Shown: positions 43,969 through 53,202, counted from the stretch's first letter. The stretch: DNA of 64,000 nucleotides from Nocardia cyriacigeorgica GUH-2 (GCF_000284035.1 NC_016887.1:2604001-2668000), one strand, 5' to 3'. The notes: generated by a model from the letters alone, not told the origin. Program-made: numbers and translations.

Positions 43969-45169
43969 GCAGCGCGCCGATCCCGGCCAGCCGCGGCAGC
44001 TGTTCGTCGCGGAACGGCGGCGGGTGATGGACCTCGACGCTGAGTTGATCGTCGAAGGTGCTGATGATGGTGGTGCCACCGCCCGGTTGCGGAAGCCGCC
44101 GCCCGGTGCGGTCGCGTTTGGCGATCATGGTGGAACGAAAGTCGATGACGCGCAGGCCATCCGGGGTGACCAGCGGCGGAATCCGGCCCCAGTTGGTGGC
44201 GATCACCGTCCCGTGTGGCGTGGCGGGCATCTCGGGGATCTGCAATGGCGTCTGCTGGATGAACCCGGAATCGAGGCCCGCCCGCAGCGCGCCGCAGATC
44301 CCCCGGGCCAGCCCCACCAGGCTGGGCTCGGTGCCGGGGCCGGCGCGGTAGGAGGTGTAGCCGAGGACATTGGTGGCCTCGGTCGGCGCCACCGGCGGAC
44401 GCAGCCGCCGCCGCAGATCGACCGAATAGGCGTAGTGCAGCCGATCGACCGGCACCCCGCGCGTGGCGGCCTCGGTGAGCAGCAGCGCCGCCGACACCAG
44501 CCCGTGCACGGTGACGCCGGTGCGATGGCCCAGATCGATCAACGCGGCCGTGGCGGCCTTGCTGAGCCGGCACCGGGTGGTGATCAGCGCCGGGTAGGGG
44601 TCGTCGGCCGCGGAGGTCGGGACCGAGGGCGCCGGTGTGCGCACAGCGCCCGATACCGGGCGTTTGACGATCCCGCGCGCGGCCAGCAGCCCCTCCACCG
44701 ACGCCGGATACGGCCGCTCCGGCAGCACCGGCACCCGGCCCGCCGCGGCCTCCCGGTAGCAGCGCCACAGCTCGGCGAAGATCGACAGCGAATGCACGGC
44801 GTCGGCAATGCTGTGGTGGGTCAGCAGGGTGACGCTCGCCGTCGCGCCGTCGCGGACCACGCACAAAGCGCACGCCGCCCGGCGCTGATCCGGATCCGCG
44901 CCGGTCAGCAGCTGCTCGGGGACGCCGTCGACCACGGTCATCGCGGGTGCGTCACCGTCGGGTGCGAGCAGGACGTGACCGAGGTCGTCGACCGGAGCCA
45001 GCCGCGCGCCGAGCATCGGATGCGCCCGCAGCGCCGCCTCGAAGGCCACCGCCAATGCACCCGGATCCAGCCGTCCCGACACCCGCGCCGAATATCCGAC
45101 GAAAACCTCCGCGAATGCGAAAATTTGCTCACTCGGCGCCAGCGGACGCAAAACAGTGGCAGCGGTCAT
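43949..45169 (-). CDS. PapA-like condensation-superfamily acyltransferase
   Basis: A 406-residue protein related to PapA5-type phthiocerol dimycocerosyl transferases. It has an N-terminal RPLAPSEQIFAFAEVFVGY, the catalytic region LLTHHSIADAVHS, and a C-terminal NWGRIPPL and IISTFDDQLSVEVHHP. The active-site motif HHxxxDG is HHSIADA here, with alanine in place of glycine; the essential histidine and aspartate remain. It would transfer a long-chain acyl group to an alcohol or amine. The ATG at 45169 has a GGGGAAGG ribosome site. No polyketide synthase lies nearby to name the substrate. Confidence 0.82.
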
Positions 45170-45282
45170 ATCAATGCCTTCCCCGGTGACCTGCTGTGAG
45201 ACTATCCCAAAACCGCGGGGCCGCCGCGGATTTCACCAGCGCGATACAGTCGGGTCGGGGTCGGAAGACGGCTCGTGTATCG

Positions 45283-45301
45283 TTCGGTTAGGTAAACCTA
45301 A
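45283..45301. promoter_or_regulatory. IdeR/DtxR iron box
   Basis: The 19 bases match the IdeR consensus TTAGGTTAGGCTAACCTAA at 16 positions, with symmetric GTTAGGT and ACCTAAC arms. The box is 18 bp before the start of the siderophore-interacting protein gene. Iron-replete repression of that gene is the expected effect. Confidence 0.88.
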
Positions 45302-45319
45302 CTCGTCGAGGGAGGCTGG

Positions 45320-46102
45320 ATGGCCAGGAAGCGCACGACCTTGACCGTGGTCGGGACCGAGCGGATCGGCCCGCATTTCGTCCGGGTGCATCTCGGCGAC
45401 CCCGGCTTCGATGATTTCACCCCGAACGAATTCACCGACGCCTACGTCAAGCTGCTCTTCGATCGTCCCGACGGCGAGGTGGCGCGCACCTACACCGTGC
45501 GCTCGGTCGACCCGATCGCCCGCCGGATCGCCATCGACTTCGTGGTGCACGGCGACGAGGGCATCGCCGGTCCGTGGGCGGCGAATGTGACTGTGGGCGA
45601 ACAGATCACGATGTTCGGTCCGAGCGGCGCCTACGCGCCTCGCGCGGACGCCGACTGGCATCTGTTCGCCGGCGACGAATCGGCGCTGCCCGCCATCTCG
45701 GCGGCCGTGGAAGCCCTGCCCGACGGCGCGATCGCCAAGGTGTTCGTCGAGGTGGCCGACGCCGCCGACGAGATCGCTTTCAACTCCAAGGCCCAGCTCG
45801 AGGTGCACTGGATCCACCGCGGCGGCGCCGCCCACGAGGTCGGCGAAGACCGGGCCGGCGACAACGCCCCGATCATCGCCGCGGTCCGCGACGCACCGTG
45901 GTTGCCGGGCCAGGCCGGTGTGTTCATCCACGGCGAGGCGCAGGCGGTGATGCACAACCTGCGCCGCTACATCCGTAAGGAACGCGGCGTGCCCGCCGAG
46001 TTCGCCTCGATCTCCGGCTATTGGCGGCGCGGCCGCACCGAGGAGAGCTTCCGGGTCTGGAAGCGCGAACTCGCCGCCGCCGAAGCCGGCGACAACGCCT
46101 GA
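45320..46102 (+). CDS. Siderophore-interacting protein (ferric-siderophore reductase, ViuB-like)
   Basis: A 260-residue FAD-binding reductase that releases iron from siderophores. Features are an N-terminal beta-barrel (ERIGPHFVRVHLGDPGFDDF), the FAD motif ARTYTVRSVDP, and an NAD(P)H-binding half with LFAGDESALPAISAAVEALP. A typical C-terminal ISGYWRRGRTEESFRVWK completes it. The ATG at 45320 follows a GAGGGAGG ribosome site. An IdeR box lies directly upstream, so expression should rise under iron starvation. No siderophore biosynthesis genes are in the window. Confidence 0.93.
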   Translation: MARKRTTLTVVGTERIGPHFVRVHLGDPGFDDFTPNEFTDAYVKLLFDRPDGEVARTYTVRSVDPIARRIAIDFVVHGDEGIAGPWAANVTVGEQITMFGPSGAYAPRADADWHLFAGDESALPAISAAVEALPDGAIAKVFVEVADAADEIAFNSKAQLEVHWIHRGGAAHEVGEDRAGDNAPIIAAVRDAPWLPGQAGVFIHGEAQAVMHNLRRYIRKERGVPAEFASISGYWRRGRTEESFRVWKRELAAAEAGDNA

Positions 46103-46885
46103 TCAGGCGGCCGGGCAGGTGCTGCCCGGCACCACCGGCAGGCAGACGCCCGCCGTCGCCGACAGCAGCAACCCCGCACCCACCACGAGTGCGCCGAGGC
46201 TGATCGCGGCGAACACCAGCACCCACAGCAGCCCGGGCAGCCGGGTCAGGCGCGCGAGCTGATCGGCGTCGGTGGTCAGCTCGGCCGACCGCCGCCCCGA
46301 CCGGGTGCGCTGCAATTCGATCACCGGCCGGATCCCCGCCAGCAGCAGCAACCAGGTCGCGAGGTAGGCGAACCCGGCCTGCAAAGTGTCCGAGCCGAAC
46401 CGGGACACGCCGAAAACCAGTGCGCCGGTGAGGAATACCGAGATCACGCCGTAGATGTTGCGCACCATGATCAGCATGGCGGCCAGCGCGGCGATCGCGA
46501 TCCACAGCATGAGCGTGATCCGGTTCGCGCCGAGCAGCGCGGCGAAACCGAGGCCGAGCAACGCCGGCGCCGGATAGCCCGCCAGTGCCGTGCAGATCAT
46601 GCCGAGGCCATAGGGCTTACCGCTGGAGACGGTGAGCCCGGAGGTATCCGAGTGCAGGGTGATGCTGTTGAGCCGGCGTCCGGTGAGCAGCGCCACCAGC
46701 GCGTGCCCGCCTTCATGGGCGATGGTCACCACATTGCGCGTCAGCCGCCACAGCGGCCCGTATCCCACCAGCACCAGCGCCACCGCGGCGGCGCCGAGCA
46801 CCAACCACGACGGCGGCGCCGCCTGCGTCGTCGTCAGTCGATCCGCGATCGAGCTGCCACGGTCGACCAATTCGGCTGTATCCAC
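46103..46885 (-). CDS. M50-family membrane metallopeptidase
   Basis: A 260-residue multi-helix membrane protein. A zinc-binding HEGGH motif (AHEGGHALVALLTGRR, about residue 57) lies in an early transmembrane helix, followed by several hydrophobic segments and an ending loop with two cysteines. A second conserved motif is less clear; N in RNIYGV (about 143) could be part of it. M50B-like proteins of this size are widespread in actinobacteria, and a role in regulated intramembrane proteolysis is only suggested. The GTG at 46885 is the best start. Its stop abuts the siderophore-interacting gene tail to tail. Confidence 0.85.
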   Translation of the reverse strand: MDTAELVDRGSSIADRLTTTQAAPPSWLVLGAAAVALVLVGYGPLWRLTRNVVTIAHEGGHALVALLTGRRLNSITLHSDTSGLTVSSGKPYGLGMICTALAGYPAPALLGLGFAALLGANRITLMLWIAIAALAAMLIMVRNIYGVISVFLTGALVFGVSRFGSDTLQAGFAYLATWLLLLAGIRPVIELQRTRSGRRSAELTTDADQLARLTRLPGLLWVLVFAAISLGALVVGAGLLLSATAGVCLPVVPGSTCPAA

Positions 46886-47106
46886 CGCCGCACCCTATTC
46901 GACGGCGCCCGGCGTCGCAGCTCGCCCGGGACCGCCGGTTTGCCACACTGTCGCCGCCACGAATCGAGATATGTGTGAATGGGACGTTTCACAATTCCGT
47001 GGCGTACCGATTCGGCGGATTGCCGAAGTACGGGGGATGTGGCCGGGTGGCTTGATAGACCGGGATACGTTCGGAGGGTCGGTGGTGGTTCGGTGGAGGG
47101 AATGCG

Positions 47107-47499
47107 ATGAGCGAGGACGTCCCGTACGAAACGGCGGCGCGGGACTCCCCGGTAGCGCGGCGCGCGGAAAGCGACTTCGGGACCGCGCTGGGGCTCGGAC
47201 TCGATATGGCGCTGGTGTTGCTCGACGACTCGGATCCCTCGTCGCGGCGGGTGATGGCCCGGCTGGAGCGGGCCGCCGCGCGCTGCGCCCGGGAGCAGGT
47301 GCCGCTGGAGGCGATCCAGCATGTGATCCACGACAGCGTCAAGACCGGGCTCGGTCTCGGTGATCCGGCCCGGCGACGGCTCGGTTTCGGCGTGGGCGGT
47401 ACCGACGAATGCCTGATCGTCGATCTGCTCGACACGTTGACCTCGGCGGTCTCGCGCGCGTACGTGGCCCAGCTGCGATCGGCGTACGGGCCCGCGTGA
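47107..47499 (+). CDS. Stand-alone RsbRD-like N-terminal domain protein
   Basis: A 130-residue helical protein, residues 25-125, resembling the N-terminal domain of PucR-type regulators of the neighbour type. Matching segments are LERAAARCAREQVPLEAIQHVIHDSVKTGLGL and VDLLDTLTSAVSRAYVAQLRS; the neighbour at 47519-48739 has LENAAAGWAREGVPIDTIHHAIHEGFKLGF and VEMLDRMTSAISMAYVRELRA. It has no DNA-binding domain. The genes are convergent, 19 bp apart. It may compete with or heterodimerise with the regulator. The start at 47107 follows a GGAGGG stretch. Confidence 0.78.
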   Translation: MSEDVPYETAARDSPVARRAESDFGTALGLGLDMALVLLDDSDPSSRRVMARLERAAARCAREQVPLEAIQHVIHDSVKTGLGLGDPARRRLGFGVGGTDECLIVDLLDTLTSAVSRAYVAQLRSAYGPA

Positions 47500-47518
47500 G
47501 GCGGGCGCGGCGCGCCGA

Positions 47519-48739
47519 TCAGGACGAACGGTAGGTGCGCGCCACCAGCGCCGAACGCAGGTACCACAGCCCCGAGGGCTGAGTCGGGTCGAAGCCGGTG
47601 AGCTGGGCGATCCGCTTGAGCCGGTAATCGATGGTGTTGGTGTGGATATGCATCACCCGGGCGGTGCGCTGCCGGTTGAGGTTGTTGGAGATGTGGCGCT
47701 GCAAGGTCTCCAGCAGCTCTGGGTGGTCGTCGAGCGGGTCGAGCAGCGAACCGAGGTACTCCCGGCCCGGCCCGGGTCTGGTGAGCTGGTATTCCAGGGC
47801 CATGTCGTCGAAGCGGTACAGCCCGCGCACGCACCGCAGCCGCTGCACCATGTCCAGCAGTTCATGGGCCTGGTCGGCGGCGCCGGGGATCTTGTCGGTG
47901 GGCGATTCCACCACCGCCGCGGTGATGGGCACCTGGGCCGCGCGTGACAACTGCGCGACGAGCTCGTCGAGTTCGTCATCGGAGAAGGTCGAGCTCGGGA
48001 TGAGGATGGTGCCGCCGTCCACGCTCAGCAGTGACAGCGCCCGTTCCCCGCACCGGGTGGCCAGCTCGGCCTGCACCCGGCGCAGCTTGCGGCGGGCCAC
48101 CACCTTGCCGTCCAGGGTGGCGTCGGCCTCGTCGGGGTGGGCGGGGATCGCCATCGCCAGCACGGTGTAGGACTCGGCGATCTCGATCCCGCATTCGCGG
48201 GCCATGGTCGAGGTGCTGTGCCCGCCCAGCAGTGCGGAGGTGAGGGTGTGCACCGCGGTGTGGTGTTCGCTGACGACCGCGCGCAGCTCCCGCACATAGG
48301 CCATGGAGATCGCCGAGGTCATCCGGTCCAGCATCTCCACCACGAGCTTGGCGCCGTCGACCAGGTTGGAGTAGTCGGTGACCGAGGCGTTCGACACCAC
48401 CAGGTCGAAGCCGAGCTTGAAGCCCTCGTGGATGGCGTGGTGGATGGTGTCGATCGGCACGCCCTCGCGCGCCCAGCCCGCCGCGGCGTTCTCCAGTCTG
48501 CGGGTCTTCTCCGGGATATCTCGCCCGTCGAGCATGCTCACGGCGAGTTCGAGACAGACCCGGGTGATCGTGGTGACATCGCCGTAGATGGCGTCGCCGG
48601 GCAAGGTGCCGCACGGCACCACGTTCTCCACGAAATGGCCGACCATCTGCCGCGATAGGCTGCGAACATCTTGCAGGGGCGCCGACATGGGCTGCCCGGA
48701 AACCGTGAGTGCTGCTCGCATCGCGCTGTCGACGGCCAT
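47519..48739 (-). CDS. PucR/CdaR-family transcriptional regulator
   Basis: A 406-residue regulator. It has an N-terminal RsbRD-like helical sensor domain (about 25-165), a central GGDEF-like CdaR domain (about 170-300), and a C-terminal HTH_30 (about 335-400; LQRHISNNLNRQRTARVMHIHTNTIDYRLKRIAQLTG). Members respond to metabolites such as purines or sugar acids; the effector here is unknown. The ATG at 48739 has AAGGAG upstream. Its divergent neighbour region (48740-48900) holds only a short promoter gap before a lipoprotein on the same strand. A stand-alone copy of the N-terminal domain is encoded opposite. Confidence 0.88.
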   Translation of the reverse strand: MAVDSAMRAALTVSGQPMSAPLQDVRSLSRQMVGHFVENVVPCGTLPGDAIYGDVTTITRVCLELAVSMLDGRDIPEKTRRLENAAAGWAREGVPIDTIHHAIHEGFKLGFDLVVSNASVTDYSNLVDGAKLVVEMLDRMTSAISMAYVRELRAVVSEHHTAVHTLTSALLGGHSTSTMARECGIEIAESYTVLAMAIPAHPDEADATLDGKVVARRKLRRVQAELATRCGERALSLLSVDGGTILIPSSTFSDDELDELVAQLSRAAQVPITAAVVESPTDKIPGAADQAHELLDMVQRLRCVRGLYRFDDMALEYQLTRPGPGREYLGSLLDPLDDHPELLETLQRHISNNLNRQRTARVMHIHTNTIDYRLKRIAQLTGFDPTQPSGLWYLRSALVARTYRSS

Positions 48740-48900
48740 GGTGACTCCTTCTACCCCCCGATTGCGACTGTGCGGTAATACGCTAGCCAGCCCGTCACCG
48801 CAACCGGGGAGTTTTCCGAGTGGATTGGGCGGGCGCGAGTCTGTGAACGACATTGTTTGTGAGCGATCACAGGGGAAGCCTTCGTGGTGTGCGGACGCGC

Positions 48901-49398
48901 TCAGCCGGGTAGGCCGGGCGCGAGAACAGTGGTGATGTGCTCGACGCGGGCGCAGCTGGGTTCGCCCGCCGGGTCGGCGCTGCGGTCCACTCGGATCCGC
49001 ACCACGCCGCCGTCCGCGGTGCCCAGAGCGAGCGAGCAGCTGGTGTCGGGGTCGCCGCCGGAGGTATGGAAGCGCAGCGCGGGGCGGTTGGCCACCGTGG
49101 TGTCGGTGGCGTCGGTGATGCCGGGCTCCTCGCGCAGTTGCGCGAGATCGGTGTCGTCGGCGAACTGAATGCGCACGGCGGCATCGGCGCTGCTCCACCC
49201 GCATCCGGCCCAGGCGTCGTCGCCACCGGCGGCCACGTCCTTGCGTTTGGACGTGGCGGCGAAACCGGCGTCGATGATCAGCTGATCGGACACCGTGCAC
49301 GGATCCCAGGACGGCGCCGCCGGCGTCTCGGCCTCCTCCGAACCGCAGCCCGCCGCGAGCAGGCCCGCGCTGATCACTACCGCCACCAGACGAATCAT
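48901..49398 (-). CDS. DUF3558-like lipoprotein
   Basis: A 165-residue lipoprotein with signal MIRLVAVVISAGLLAAGC (lipobox LAAGC, Cys18). A DUF3558-type extracellular domain follows: DPCTVSDQLIIDAGF near the start, a CGW motif, and two further cysteines that could form disulfides. DUF3558 proteins are abundant surface lipoproteins of actinobacteria with no defined role. The ATG at 49398 is chosen to give a normal signal peptide; the frame is open to 49488. Confidence 0.83.
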   Translation of the reverse strand: MIRLVAVVISAGLLAAGCGSEEAETPAAPSWDPCTVSDQLIIDAGFAATSKRKDVAAGGDDAWAGCGWSSADAAVRIQFADDTDLAQLREEPGITDATDTTVANRPALRFHTSGGDPDTSCSLALGTADGGVVRIRVDRSADPAGEPSCARVEHITTVLAPGLPG

Positions 49399-49584
49399 GG
49401 CGCGGATGCTAGCGAGAACCGACCGCCGCGCACACGTCCGTTGTGCCGGTTCACAGGTTCGGGTGGCGCGAGATCGACCTTGCAACAACCGCGACGGCGT
49501 GCACGCGGCCGCCGGTCACGAACCCGGCGGAATATCGCGGAGGTAGTTGAAATTGGAATCAGTTGACGACGGTAAGGAGCTGCC

Positions 49585-50342
49585 ATGGACAAGCCGATTC
49601 CAGCCGTGCGGGTGATCCCCTCGGCCGAACGGGCCCACTGGTGGAACGAATGGCTCGACTCCACGCAATCGTTCCCGGCCACCGGCAACTTCGACCTCGA
49701 GGCCAATGCGCACGGGATCCTGCTCGTGCACAACGACGACATCGTCGACGCGGGCGCGGGCTTCGACACCCACGAGCATCGCGAGATGGAGATCATCACC
49801 TGGGTGCTCGAGGGCACGGTGGTGCACCAGGACTCCCTCGGCAACTCCGGGCTCATCTACCCGGGCCTGGCCCAGCGCATGAGCGCGGGGACCGGCATCC
49901 GGCACTCCGAACGCAACGGCGCGGTCTGGCCGCAGCGCGAACCGCTGCGGGTGGTGCAGATGTGCCGCCGGATACGCGTGGTGCGACGCCCGGCTACCAG
50001 GAGATGGATGTCGACGCCGAACTGGCCGGGAACTCGCTGGTCGTGGTGGCCTCCGGCATGCGACGCGACCGCGACCGGACCGCCATCACCCTCGGCAACC
50101 GGCACGCCGCCCTGCACGTGGCCCGGCTGGATTCCGGCCATTCGATCAGCGTCCCCGACGCCCCGTTCGGGCACGTGTACGTCGCCGCGGGCTGCGTGGA
50201 TTTCGAAGGCCACGGCACGCTCACCCACGGCGACGCCGTGCGACTCACCGCGACCGGCGGACACCGCGTGACCGCGATCGAGCCCGCCGAGCTACTGATC
50301 TGGGAGATGCACGCGGAATTCGCGCGGCCCGATATCGCTTGA
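49585..50342 (+). pseudogene. Pirin-family protein with internal frameshift
   Basis: From ATG 49585 the translation is a normal pirin N-terminal cupin (GNFDLEANAHGILLVHNDD, DTHEHREMEIITWVLEG, RHSERNGAVWP) up to LRVVQMC at about 49965. The frame then goes wrong, while a second frame carries the rest: PPDTRGATPGYQEMD, HVARLDSGHSISVPDAP and a C-terminal WEMHAEFARPDIA to 50342. Family members read QMWVPPD at the join, so about four bases appear to be missing at 49961-49965. Metal-binding residues are in the first part. The gene is either broken in this strain or carries a sequence error. Confidence 0.82.
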
Positions 50343-50407
50343 TGGCTACGCGTCGCGGTGAGCCGCCAGGTCCACCGCGACGCGAACGCCGACTGCCCAG
50401 CGGGTAC

Positions 50408-51514
50408 CTAGCTGGACTTGCGCCAGAACCCGCGCTTGGGCGGCTCCATCTGATCGCGCGCGGAGGCGGCCGCCTGCGCGCCGGAGTCGGCCAGCTGCGC
50501 GCCCTGCTCGCGGGCGGCGGCGGCCAGTTCGGCGGCCCGGTGCCGGGCGATATCGGCCCATTCCGCACCGCGATGCTTGGCGACATCGGCGAACTCCGCG
50601 CCGCGATGCTTGGCGACGTCGGCGAACTCGGCGCCGCGCGATTTCGCGATCTCGGCCCATTCCGGTCCGTGCTGCTGGGCGGTACCGGCGAGCGCCGCCC
50701 CGCGCTGTTTGGCGGCCTCGGCCAGGACGGGCCCGCGTTGCTGAGCGGTTCCGGCGAGCGCCGCGCCGCGCTGTTTGGCGGCCTCGGCCAGCACGGGTCC
50801 ACGCTGCTGGGCGGTTTCGGCCAGGGCAGCGCCGCGGTGTTTGGCGGCTTCGGCGAGTTCGGCGCCACGATGGCGGGCGGCTTCGGCGAGCACCGGTCCG
50901 CGCTCCTGAGCGGTTTCGGCCAGTGCCGCACCTTTGCTCGCGGCGACCCCGGCGATCTCGCGACCGCGCTCGGCGGCGTGCTGGAGTTGCTGGCGAAGAG
51001 CCTCACCGCTGCTCTCCTGCGCGGACGCGCCGAACGGCAGTGCCGCGCTCACCGCGGCCGCGGCGCCCTTGGCCGCGCGCCGTCCGCGCCAGCCCAGCGA
51101 CGGTTTGCCCTCGGTGTCGGCGCTGGCGATCATCAGCCCGCCGAGCAGGCTGACGTCCTTGAGGAAAGCGGTCCGTTTCGCGGCTCGGCGTTCGGGATCG
51201 GATTCGGACCAGAAGTCCTGCTGGGTGAGGGTGGCCGGGACGACGGTCGCCGCCAGTGCCAGCGCCGCCAGCCGCGGTGCCTTGCCGAGCGCGAGCATCG
51301 CACCACCGGCGACCTGGGTCACCGCGGTCGCCTTGACCAGCAGATCCGGGTCGCTCGGCAGTTTCTGGGCCACATCCGACGGCAGCTTCTCATGGCCCTG
51401 CTGGACCACCGCCGACGCCGTTTTCACCCGGGGTTCCGGATGCATGAGGGTGTCGACGCCGTCCACGACAAAAGCACTCGCCAATAACGGTCGGGCGAGC
51501 CTGCGGATCAGCAT
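50408..51514 (-). CDS. DoxX-like membrane protein with fifteen 11-residue repeats
   Basis: A 368-residue protein in two parts. Residues 1-135 form a DoxX/SURF4-like membrane domain (VVDGVDTLMHPEPRVK, hydrophobic helices about 60-95 and 120-132). From 183 to 347 there are fifteen uninterrupted 11-residue repeats with consensus RGAxLAExAxx, for example RGPVLAEAAKQ. The tail is basic (PPKRGFWRKSS). An 11-residue period is the mark of the amphipathic 3-11 helices of apolipoproteins, perilipins and some stress proteins, which lie along lipid surfaces. The ATG at 51514 follows AGGAAAGGGG. A role at membrane or lipid-droplet surfaces is inferred. Confidence 0.82.
   Translation of the reverse strand: MLIRRLARPLLASAFVVDGVDTLMHPEPRVKTASAVVQQGHEKLPSDVAQKLPSDPDLLVKATAVTQVAGGAMLALGKAPRLAALALAATVVPATLTQQDFWSESDPERRAAKRTAFLKDVSLLGGLMIASADTEGKPSLGWRGRRAAKGAAAAVSAALPFGASAQESSGEALRQQLQHAAERGREIAGVAASKGAALAETAQERGPVLAEAARHRGAELAEAAKHRGAALAETAQQRGPVLAEAAKQRGAALAGTAQQRGPVLAEAAKQRGAALAGTAQQHGPEWAEIAKSRGAEFADVAKHRGAEFADVAKHRGAEWADIARHRAAELAAAAREQGAQLADSGAQAAASARDQMEPPKRGFWRKSS
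50474..50968 (-). repeat. Fifteen in-frame 33-bp repeats encoding an 11-residue helix repeat
   Basis: The stretch encodes residues 183-347 of the DoxX-like protein as fifteen 11-residue units without a gap. Units alternate between RGPVLAEAAKQ and RGAALAGTAQQ in the middle and shift to RGAEFADVAKH at the end. Some neighbouring pairs are nearly identical in DNA, showing recent duplication. Confidence 0.88.
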
Positions 51515-51745
51515 GATGGGAACCCCTTTCCTCGGGAGTTTCGATCGTCGGTGCTGTCGTGCGGTCGAACTCTGGCGAAGCCGCGGCAGTGGGTCGTCGC
51601 GGACCTGTCCGGGGCTCGGCCGACCTCGTCGTCGGCCCGCCCACCAGGTGTTTTCGACCGTACCACCGCGTATACCCGCTATCACCGAGGTGAATCGGGG
51701 GCGCGCGGGACGCTGTGCGTGCTCAGCGGAAGACGTTCCGGCCCA

Positions 51746-53158
51746 TCACAAGCTGTCGCCGCTGCGCCGCGGCATCATCGCGCAGGCGAGCACGGTCAGC
51801 ACCGTCGTCACCAACACCGCGATGAACACCAGATGCACCGCGTCGGCGAGGACCTCCGGCGCCGGACTGTCGGTATCGCCGATGCGCGCGTTGACGATGG
51901 CGCCGAACACCGCCACACCCACCGCGCTACCCAGCGAGCGGGCGAACATATTCGCCGAGGTGACCACGCCGCGTTCGCTCCATTCGGCGCTGGTCTGGGC
52001 GGCGATCAGGGTCGGTGTGGCGACCAGGCCCATGCCGGAGCCGATGAGGAAACAGGAGGCCGCGACCTGCCACAGCGGGCTCTGCGCATCGATCAACAAC
52101 ATCGAGGCGGCGCCAACGGCCGCGAGGCTGCTGCCGATGAGCGCGGTGTTGCGGAAGCCGAGCCGCAGATACACCCGCCCGGCCTGCGAGGCGGCCAGTG
52201 GCCAGCCGAGGGTGAGCGCGCCCACGGTCAGTCCGGCCACCAGCGCGCCGGTGCCGAGCACACCCTGGGCGAAGGTCGGCACATAGGAGGTGAGTCCGAG
52301 CAGCAGCGCACCGACCATCAGCGACACGGCACTGCTGGCCACCACCACCCGCCGGGTGAACAACCACAGCGGCAGGATCGGATGCTCGGCGCGGGTCTGT
52401 ACCCAGACGAACAGGCCGATCACCACCACTCCGCCGGTGAAGATCGCGATGCTGGCCGGTGACTGCCACGCCCACGCCTGTCCGCCTTCGAGCAGCCCCA
52501 GGATCAACGCGCCCGCACCGAGGGTGAGCAAGGTGGCGCCGAGGTAGTCCACCCGCTGACGTCGCCGCGGCGCGGTCTCGGTGAACTTGCGCAGCAGCAT
52601 CCAGCCCGCCAACGCCGAGATCGGGATATTGATCAGGAAGATCCAGCGCCAGCCGATGTACTCGGCGAACACCCCGCCCAGCAGCGGCCCCGCCACCGAC
52701 GAGATCGCCCACACGCTGGCCAGATAGCCCTGCACCTTCGCCCGTTCGGCGAGGTTGTAGAGGTCGCCGGCGATGGTCATCGTCATCGGCTGGATCGCGC
52801 CGGCGCCGACGCCTTGGATCGCGCGGAAGATGATCAACCCGAGCATGCTGCCCGCCAGCCCGCACAGCAGCGATCCGAGTGCGAACACCCCGATCCCGAA
52901 CAGGATCACCGGTTTGCGGCCGACGATATCGGAGAGTTTGCCGTAGATCGGCACCGTGACGGCCTGGGCCAGCAGATAGATCGAGAACAACCACGGGAAC
53001 TGCGCGAACCCGCCGAGGCTTTCGGTGATGGTGAGCACCGCGGTCGCGATGATGGTCGAGTCCAATGCCACCAGCGAGGTGGCCAGCATCAGCGAACCGA
53101 GGATGGCGCCGCGCTCCGAACGCAGGCCTACCGCTGATTCCGCTGTGTCGGTCACCAT
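51746..53158 (-). CDS. DHA2-type MFS drug exporter
   Basis: A 470-residue protein with fourteen predicted transmembrane helices. It has the DHA2 motifs SLVALDSTIIATAVLTI in helix 1, KLSDIVGRKPVILFGIG in loop 2-3 and RAIQGVGAGAIQPM in helix 4. PLLGGVFAEYIGWRWIFLINIPI follows in helix 5-6. These EmrB/QacA-like transporters export drugs or lipophilic compounds by proton antiport. The ATG at 53158 follows an AGGGG stretch. A perfect 12-bp inverted repeat lies directly upstream and may be its operator; no regulator gene is adjacent. Confidence 0.9.
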   Translation of the reverse strand: MVTDTAESAVGLRSERGAILGSLMLATSLVALDSTIIATAVLTITESLGGFAQFPWLFSIYLLAQAVTVPIYGKLSDIVGRKPVILFGIGVFALGSLLCGLAGSMLGLIIFRAIQGVGAGAIQPMTMTIAGDLYNLAERAKVQGYLASVWAISSVAGPLLGGVFAEYIGWRWIFLINIPISALAGWMLLRKFTETAPRRRQRVDYLGATLLTLGAGALILGLLEGGQAWAWQSPASIAIFTGGVVVIGLFVWVQTRAEHPILPLWLFTRRVVVASSAVSLMVGALLLGLTSYVPTFAQGVLGTGALVAGLTVGALTLGWPLAASQAGRVYLRLGFRNTALIGSSLAAVGAASMLLIDAQSPLWQVAASCFLIGSGMGLVATPTLIAAQTSAEWSERGVVTSANMFARSLGSAVGVAVFGAIVNARIGDTDSPAPEVLADAVHLVFIAVLVTTVLTVLACAMMPRRSGDSL

Positions 53159-53171
53159 CGGCGGCCCCTAT

Positions 53172-53202
53172 CGTTCGTTCGAGTAAACATCTCGAACGAA
53201 CG
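53172..53202. promoter_or_regulatory. Perfect 12-bp inverted repeat upstream of the MFS exporter
   Basis: CGTTCGTTCGAG (53172-53183) and CTCGAACGAACG (53191-53202) are perfect reverse complements with a seven-base TAAACAT spacer. The site is 14 bp before the exporter's start codon and between two minus-strand genes. TetR operators have this form. It could also serve as a terminator hairpin for the kshB gene ending at 53235, though no T-run follows. Confidence 0.68.
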
